NCBI GenBank assembly: GCA_008690995.1
Contig: VRMN01000001.1
Location: 3,658,001-3,722,000 of the forward strand
From: Porphyridium purpureum
Lineage: Eukaryota > Rhodophyta > Bangiophyceae > Porphyridiales > Porphyridiaceae
DNA length: 64,000 nucleotides
Reading direction: 5' to 3'
This document shows, one piece after another, positions 57,790-64,000 of this stretch (position 1 is its first letter; each line of letters begins with the position of its first letter). The notes under the pieces are model-generated. The model ran no database searches. It saw only the letters and a list, made by a program, of their open reading frames with translations, and was not told the DNA's origin. Both the position numbers and the translations under genes were made by a program.

Positions 57790-59640
57790 TGAGTGCTCGA
57801 GACCGCGCGCCCTCCTCGAAAAGGTGCTGAAGCAGTGATGTCCGTGCGAATATTGAACACACCCTCGACCTCCTCCACACAAGCTGGTGGCATCTTGCAA
57901 AAGGAAGCGACAGATTTGCATGGCATTGTGCCCTGGCGATCAAGGCAGTGCCGGACGAATAATATTCACGCTTTGCGCTGCGATTCGATTTCATACCCGC
58001 GCAGGCGGCTTCCTTGTAGTCACTGGCTGACCAGATAAAACGTACAAGTATTCGCCCATCTGCGGCTTTGTGCCGCAAGATGGCGTGATGCTGACGGAAT
58101 GCTCAGTAAATGAAATCGTGAGACACTCGACATTGCAGCGTCTCGCTGTCGACATGCTGTGTGAGCGCAGGCTGGCCATTGGAGATTGTGTGATTGACTC
58201 AAAGAGTTTGGGAACCATATGTTGCGTAGTGGCCATCGATATGGTCTAGCGCGGTACCCGTGGACGACAGCATAATCCTATGAATTTGATCACAAAGCTG
58301 GTAGCCGAGCCGTCGGCGCTGTTCCTGGAAGAATGGACATCTGGCTTGGATTCTTCTTTAGCCCGTGTTGTGCATCCTGCACTTCATTACAAAGACATGC
58401 GGTGCGCGAGGGTGGTGGCCGTATTACATTCGCCAAAACATGACATCCATCGCTCATTCAACCAGCTCTTTCTGTTCATCCCTGGTATTCGTGTCTCAAA
58501 CGTGAGTTTGTGCGACAAAGTTGGGGTCTCGTTGGAGAGTCTGGTCTTTGGGGGAAGTGCTCGTGGAAATCTGGCCAAGTATTTGATGGACGTCTTCAGT
58601 GGAAGTCGCGTGCACGACATTTACGTTGAGGGTGTAGACATCCCCGCCGCCGGAGAAGTAGCCGCAGCGGAGCATTTGCAGAAATGTGGCGAAACGAACA
58701 GGCCCGTGGTCTGTCGTGGGCGTTGTGATGTTCCAATGGAATCGGGGAGAGTTCGAGAATGTGATCTGCGAGAGAGATTAGGCGGCCGTGTGAGAGCACG
58801 CTGTGTTGCACGGGGAGCAAATTCGGCGGCCGCTACTCAGCACACATTCGGACGAGACCTATCGCGCGAGGCTCGTATGCTGCTAGGCTAGTTTGAGCAC
58901 ACACGGCGCTCTGGGTATTGAGCCTCAGTACAGAGGCTTCGTATACCATGTAGCTAGCTTGTGTGTGCCCTCGTGTGGCTACTCGCAGGCCTAGTTCTGG
59001 GCGTGGCGACTAGCCACGACGTATGGCACCAGAGTAAGCCGTCAGTTTCGACCACGGTGTCGAAATCATCGCAGGATCAGGCAATGCCTGACCAGATCGC
59101 ATTAAACCACGACAAGATGGTAAGCAACAGGATCGGTTGTCTGATCTTTTTCATGTGCTGAGTGCAGATGCTGACCATGGTCCGGTCAGATGTGGGGCTT
59201 GCTTGAGTATTAGCGCATGCAATTTCTTCGAAACATGAACGCCGGGGCAATCAGGCTATGCATATTCATCTGAAGCAATGGTAGAAGCGCTGCCTAGCAG
59301 GACCCTGCATGCGCTTTGCTATGCCGGTGGTGTGGTATGGTTTCAGCTTGAGGCGTTAATCATTCCGGCACTGCTTTGCCGCCATACTCGCGACCGCCAG
59401 TGGCATTGTCGGGATTTATGTGGATACGACGAGCCTGCTGCTTAGCAACGGGAAAACTTGCTTCTGGCCGCGATTGTTGTGGGCTTGATACTGATGGCCT
59501 TTTTCAACGGTTTGACTCCCAAGGCGGGCAAGATTGCATCCGATCCCAAAGGCACTTTGTTGAGCAAACTTTTACGCAGCAACAGGTATTCCCAGGAAGG
59601 AGCTGATGCATTATATCCGACCGTCCTATTTTGAATAGGC
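57790..59640 (+). pseudogene. Decayed ABCG (WBC-type) ABC transporter
   Basis: Translations in shifting frames match a half-size ABCG transporter in order: a vestigial nucleotide-binding N-part near 57890-57960; CGFVPQD-like and MLTECSVNEIVRHSTLQRL at about 58060-58140; a corrupted signature region (RGTRGRQHNPMNLITKL where RGISGGQRKRVNIGMELV is expected) at about 58245-58300; a Walker B relic LVAEPSALFLEEWTSGLDS at 58297-58353, in which DEPTSG reads EEWTSG; and HSPKHDIHRSFNQLFLF near 58430. Later pieces (58961-59600) look like transmembrane relics (LLAGLVLGVATSH, ASGIVGIYVDTTS). Several stops and frameshifts separate them. This is the host's own gene in decay; the longest surviving frame is 58280-58891. 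Confidence 0.75.
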
Positions 59641-60281
59641 GGATGATCTAAACAGCCCCATCGGGGACCTTTTTGGTTTTGGATACGCTTTGTACAAGTC
59701 CCGCCTGTGTATTAAGCAGGGCATTTGTGACAGCCCTGACAATGGCGGTCCTTGCTTTCACGGCCATTCGTAAATAGAAGATGAGAAAGCAAAGGTCAAT
59801 CTGGATGACCGACTGTCTCTGCTTTCACCATACTTGATTCATTTGAAAAGTTACGCCTATGCCGCAAGCGCCGACCACGACATACAAATTACGCGATCAG
59901 AAATAAACTGTCACGAAGACTTCCCCCTTCAAATAGAACATTCGTTCCTACATCCCGTTCTTCTCTATTCCCTACATTACACACTCGCACCTTCGCATGC
60001 ATCCGTGCAGACTCGCAGAAAGAATGCAAAGGTGCACACGCTTTCCCGATCTTCTGAAGAAAGTTCAAGACAATCCATATACAATCACACGCTTTTGAAT
60101 CAAGGAGCTAAAGTAGGTATGCGAGCGCTGCGCTGCTTGCCCCACAATTAAAAAGCGGCAAGACTATCCTTATCAAACTCAGTTGTCAGATAAAACAATT
60201 CGGCCCTTTCGAATGGAAGGTCCCGCTCAAAATACACACTGAGACAGCAGGAACCCATGCAGTCATATCCTAAAACAGTGC
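59641..60281. other. Intergenic, nothing recognised
   Basis: About 640 bp of AT-richer DNA than the neighbouring genes. Short open frames such as 59834-60151 lack any recognisable motif. Confidence 0.4.
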
Positions 60282-61208
60282 TCACATTGCACCAAAAAAG
60301 TACCCACAGTACGGGTCGTAGAACATCATTTGGCCATGAGCACCAGTCGGGCCCGGAGCAGGTGCTGGAAAATTTCCGTGCGCCATTAACCCAAAGGGGC
60401 CATGACTATATCCCGAGCACCCGGAAGACGGATGCAACATTAACCCCAGACGCGCATCACCGAATGCGCTCCATCTCATATCGGGTTCCGTGTGCGACAA
60501 GCGATGCGTAGTGCTTGCCATGGGGTCGAAAGCAACCTGGTCATACTCTTGGTAGTATCCCACGGGCAATAAGCGGGCACCACTGTGTGGTGGTGTCCTG
60601 CCTCGGACAGCATCAGTGCGGGTGTGACGGTCGCTGGACGACGGGGCCGCCGCAGAGAAACGAGGATTACGACACTGCTCCACGGAGAAGATAATGGAGG
60701 CCGGGTTCCGCGCCACGCGCTGCACGAGATCGCCGAGCACCGAGTCGGAATCAATGCGGATCCACTCGCCTGGTTTCTTATTGGCGCAGATCGCAGCGTA
60801 CGAAATGCGAGCCCATTTTTGCAGAAACGCGTCGTTGCCGGGATCGCACAGGCACGTGCGCTGCAGTGCCATGCGGAACTCGCTGGTCGTTGGGTTCGCG
60901 CTCAACGGCAGCTCGTCCAGGACGATAAGTCGCGACTGGCCATCACGCAGCTTGATCACCACGGACACATCTTGCAGCACAAGCACACTTGCGCGCGGCG
61001 CGCTCGGCAGCACCGAGTACCCCTGCACCGACTTGTCCGAGCCGGTGACGGGCGAGCCCGGCAGCACGACGCCCGCAGCGGGCGGCGCCATCTGCATGAT
61101 TCCCTTTGTGGCCATACCTCCTCGCAATGCCAGCTGTTGTGTCAGCTCCTGAGCAACCTTGCCCGTGTGCTTTCCGCGGCAGTAAGCTTGACGGACTTGG
61201 AACGGCAT
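60282..61208 (-). CDS. Unknown protein with a compact central domain and Gly/Pro/Tyr tail
   Basis: From Met61208 about 308 residues. The region about 65-190 has an ordered pattern of strands and helices (SVLVLQDVSVVIKLRDGQ, LIVLDELPLSANPTTSEFR, NDAFLQKWARISYAAICAN, SDSVLGDLVQRVARNPASII, FSVEQC), after which the protein is low-complexity, ending MMFYDPYCGYFFGAM. Five cysteines are scattered through it. I cannot name the family. The reading to 61385 includes a GA-rich tract (CT on the plus strand at 61319-61341), so the start at 61208 (MPFQVRQAYCRG) is preferred. Confidence 0.65.
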   Translation of the reverse strand: MPFQVRQAYCRGKHTGKVAQELTQQLALRGGMATKGIMQMAPPAAGVVLPGSPVTGSDKSVQGYSVLPSAPRASVLVLQDVSVVIKLRDGQSRLIVLDELPLSANPTTSEFRMALQRTCLCDPGNDAFLQKWARISYAAICANKKPGEWIRIDSDSVLGDLVQRVARNPASIIFSVEQCRNPRFSAAAPSSSDRHTRTDAVRGRTPPHSGARLLPVGYYQEYDQVAFDPMASTTHRLSHTEPDMRWSAFGDARLGLMLHPSSGCSGYSHGPFGLMAHGNFPAPAPGPTGAHGQMMFYDPYCGYFFGAM

Positions 61209-63063
61209 GCACACCCGCGGCAGCGCAGCAGAGCCGGTAGTAGATGCGCGGCGCGAGGCCAGTATAAATAGTCGCCTGTGGTGTGCGTATTCGAGCGGAA
61301 CGCCAAGTCGCTGTCGGATCTCTCTCTCTCTCTCTCTCTTCCCACGCACCGTCCCGCACGCAGCACTTTCGTGGTGGTTCCGCACGCATCAATGCCCCCT
61401 CAATGCTGTGGTTACACACACACACACACCCGCACTCTGTAACAAAACCGAGCCGCGCGCTGATCTTTCCGCATCTTCCCCCTCCGTTTGCTTTCTTCTC
61501 TCTGTGCTTTGTTCACCCTTTTTCGTCTTTTTCGTTCACGCTTGTCACGAGCGGCCGATTGGACACGCAAAAAACCCCCATCAAACCGCCTGCACACGCT
61601 TGGTTGCTGTATCGCGTGCCACTCCTCCCAAAATAGATCATGCTACCCGCACGCGTTTGAAGAGACCAAGCCACATTACGGCCCCGCTTCGCTGCACGTG
61701 TCGAATTGGCGCGTGCGCGAGCCGGCTGTGTATCGCCCCGCACGCGTGGCTTCTAGAACCGTAGCATGCGGCGTGTAAGGTGGTCGGTCAAACGTGCTTT
61801 TTGACTCATCCACAACACATGCACCCGACCGATGAAAGCCCCCCCTCGACCGCATACAAAAACAGGTCGCAGCGGCACGGACCAACACGCGCACGGGCAC
61901 TTGTGGTGATCAAGCAACCTCGCCCTGGCGGCACCATAACCGCAGCTGTCTTGTTCTTGCTCTTGTGGCGGTTATCGTGTGGTCACGAAAGGTGGACGCG
62001 GCACAACTGCGAGTTGCCGGCTTGTCGCACACGCACGTTCAGCAGCAGCGCAAGAACGTTCCCGGCCTAGAGTGGAAAGAGCGGCAGTCGCGCCACAGGA
62101 CCACACGCGCTCCGCCTTGACCATCCTCCCACGTACATTCCGCCAGGGGAGAGATGCCCGCCACACTCGCGCCACGCTGGGAGGACCGACACACGTTCTG
62201 CAACAACTCTTGAACACAACGCCTGGCGCCTGGCGCACCCACGCACCCGCTCGACATGGAAAACAAAGCAAAGTGAACAACTCGTCCAGAATTTGGAGCG
62301 GATTTCATGGATGCGCCACGGCTGCGTCACCTGTATGGTGTCATTCTTTGCTTCGAAGGTCCTTGCCAAGAGCAGTCAAACGTTGTGTCTGACCTTGAGT
62401 ACCCCAAGGGTCAGGCACCCATGTCGGATGCCCCGGTCAACCGAGCGAGCCAGGGCGTCTCCAACCACGCAACAAAGATATTGTCATCGTGGATTGGTCT
62501 CCGCACTCCCAATCCTTTTCTCTCGGTTTCGTCGGGTCAGAAGCATCCGGACCCCGGCGGTACCAAGCGCCATGGGTGAATGGGTGGGACCACTCGATTA
62601 TTTCATGCGAGCTTCGTCGCGCCCGGTCATGCCTTGCATCGAAACTCCCTCAACAAGACAACGAGTGTAGTTCTTCGAGGACCCAACTTGCGCAGCGCCA
62701 ATCTCGTACGCCGGCACAAGCCGCATCGATTCCCAAGGTGTCAATACGGCGCGCACTTCTGCCTTCCCGTGGGATTAACCTACCACTACGTCGGGGCAAT
62801 TCGTGCGCAGTCGGCACGTCTAGGCGTGATTACTCACGCTCCCCTTCCGCTTCTTGCACACATCGCGTCTACACGCCTCTCGTCTCGCTGACCCTTCTCT
62901 GAATCGGCCCTGTCTTCCCTCACCGGCAAGCACCGATCCGACTGGTTTGCCGCTAGTAAATCAGGTCATTATACCATACAAATCAAATGATAAGCGCGTG
63001 CGGGTCCGACAATGCGACGGTGCCACTTGTACCTTTCTCAAAAGAAGATGCACGCTCGACAAC
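61209..63063. other. 1.85 kb intergenic region, no supported gene
   Basis: Contains the GA tract of the 60282 gene (61319-61341 as CT), a (CA)n run at about 61415-61430, and two stacked plus-strand open frames (62307-62579 and 62580-62891) that share a frame but are split by a TGA and match no family. An in-frame, stop-free stretch runs from at least 62941 into the methyltransferase at 63064 without an earlier Met. Confidence 0.4.
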
Positions 63064-64000
63064 ATGTCAACGCGCGACAGCGAGCGTGCGGCGCTGGGCG
63101 GCGTCACGCCCACACAAAGCGAAGCGCTGGTCGCGTCGCTTCTGGACGCGGGCGTGTGCGAAAGCAATCCGTACTCGGTACTGAAAAACGATAACGTGTC
63201 GAGCGCCACGGCCGAGCGCTCGCACATTGAACGATGTTGCCCGTGTGAGGCTCAGTCCAGCTCGTCACTGGCAGTTTCATGCTGCTCATACCTTCACGAG
63301 CAATGTAAATATGCGCAATTTGTGGAGAACGGGTTTGATGCGTTGCCCGCTCATGTGAATCCTGGCGGTGCGCACGCAGGGACCATGGCCGAGTCGCGCG
63401 GCTCGAATAAGCGCGCTCAGCTCTCCATTCTGGTTCGGCTGTGCACCGAGCTCTCACGTCGGAAGCGACGCGCCAAGCATTCTGCGGCGGCGAGCCAGAC
63501 GCAGAAAACATTCACCGTGGTAGACTTCTGTGGTGGGTGCGGCCATGTGGCGCTCACCCTCGCTGCCGTACATCCGGGCTGGCACCTGACTGTCGTCGAC
63601 GTGAACCCCAGGGCGCTTAGCATTGCTATGGAACGCGCACAGGATGCATCACTAGACAACGTCTCTGTGTGGGCTGGACATGCCGCTGACTTTCATGGCC
63701 AGTTTGACCTCGCAGTCGGTCTGCATGCGTGCGGGATGGCATCTGACGTCGTGATTGCCAGTGCATTGAGCCGGCGCGCTCCGTTTGTGGTTGTACCTTG
63801 CTGTACTGGAAGTGTCACTCCACGCAGTGACCAATTTCTGAGCTCGTATCGGTACACGCGGAACAAGCAATTCTGCTCCGACAATGCGAGCAAGCGTGCG
63901 GTTGTTGATGCTCAAGCCGAGCCTGAGGAAGCGATGCTCAGTCGCAGCGCGCGTTCAGCGGTCTTCTCGGAGCTCCTGTCAGACGAATCATTCGCTGATC
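63064..64000 (+). CDS. GSTCD-type methyltransferase, 5' part (open at window end)
   Basis: The frame from the ATG at 63064 runs off the window without a stop (312 codons visible). It carries a SAM-dependent methyltransferase core of the GSTCD/METTL25-like kind: VVDFCGGCGHVALTLAAVHP (SAM loop), LTVVDVNPRALSIAMERA, VGLHACGMASDVVIASALSR and FVVVPCCTGSV. The HACGxASD and PCCxG motifs are shared with human GSTCD, a glutathione-S-transferase-C-domain methyltransferase of uncertain substrate. Only an N-terminal stretch of about 115 residues precedes the SAM-binding core here. The C-terminus lies outside the window. Confidence 0.85.
   Translation, partial: MSTRDSERAALGGVTPTQSEALVASLLDAGVCESNPYSVLKNDNVSSATAERSHIERCCPCEAQSSSSLAVSCCSYLHEQCKYAQFVENGFDALPAHVNPGGAHAGTMAESRGSNKRAQLSILVRLCTELSRRKRRAKHSAAASQTQKTFTVVDFCGGCGHVALTLAAVHPGWHLTVVDVNPRALSIAMERAQDASLDNVSVWAGHAADFHGQFDLAVGLHACGMASDVVIASALSRRAPFVVVPCCTGSVTPRSDQFLSSYRYTRNKQFCSDNASKRAVVDAQAEPEEAMLSRSARSAVFSELLSDESFAD

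Noticed and set aside
62307-62891. Two collinear plus-strand frames separated by one TGA
   Set aside because: Neither half resembles a known family, so neither a gene nor a pseudogene is supported.

Overview
This window looks like nuclear DNA of a compact, intron-poor, plastid-bearing eukaryote, most likely a unicellular red alga of the Porphyridium type. The reasons are: closely spaced, mostly single-exon genes on both strands; GC-leaning codons; the gene set (TFIID TAF2, PRP6, NAF1, Notchless, DSS1, RAD52, eIF4G, ER HSP90 ending in HDEL, ALG10); plastid-type leaders on a y-like thioredoxin and on an Fe-S/metallo-beta-lactamase protein; and an arsenite methyltransferase whose cysteines match the Cyanidioschyzon enzyme. 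The species call is inference; I could not search a database. No rRNA, tRNA, CRISPR array or virus-like element was recognised.

Layout. 0-10 kb: PP2A B55 subunit, a Cys-rich membrane protein, a likely mitochondrial membrane protein, an unusual glutaredoxin-DUF4395-TDT/SLAC1-like-hemerythrin fusion, and a plastid Fe-S/MBL hydrolase. 9.7-11.2 kb: no intact gene, only coding-like scraps on the minus strand. 11-20 kb: ALG10, a type II membrane protein, a large disordered protein, Notchless/Rsa4, a DUF1295 membrane protein. 20-30 kb: DUF599 protein, thioredoxin, a diverged GH2 beta-mannosidase next to a 16-bp minisatellite, Vms1/ANKZF1, a membrane-anchored bacterial-type glucokinase, an 82-aa small protein. 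30-43 kb: PRP6, DSS1/SEM1 (split by an intron), NAF1, ArsM, eIF4G, a small zinc-binding protein. 43-57 kb: a KICSTOR KICS2-like protein, TAF2, a basic nuclear-type protein, 6-phosphogluconolactonase and RAD52 (both split by introns), GRP94. 57-64 kb: a decayed ABCG transporter, an unknown protein, and the 5' part of a GSTCD-type methyltransferase running off the end.

The genes do not form an operon-like pathway; they are housekeeping loci packed head-to-head and tail-to-tail. Three genes needed intron models that I built from splice sites and family alignment (DSS1, 6PGL, RAD52), with a fourth likely. The gene-free gaps appear to share a promoter grammar: clusters of CTGTAC/GTACAG, a GA-rich tract on the coding strand before the start codon, and in two divergent promoters a palindrome TGACNNNTTGTCA. 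The most novel items are the four-domain fusion at 4.5-7.5 kb and this promoter grammar.
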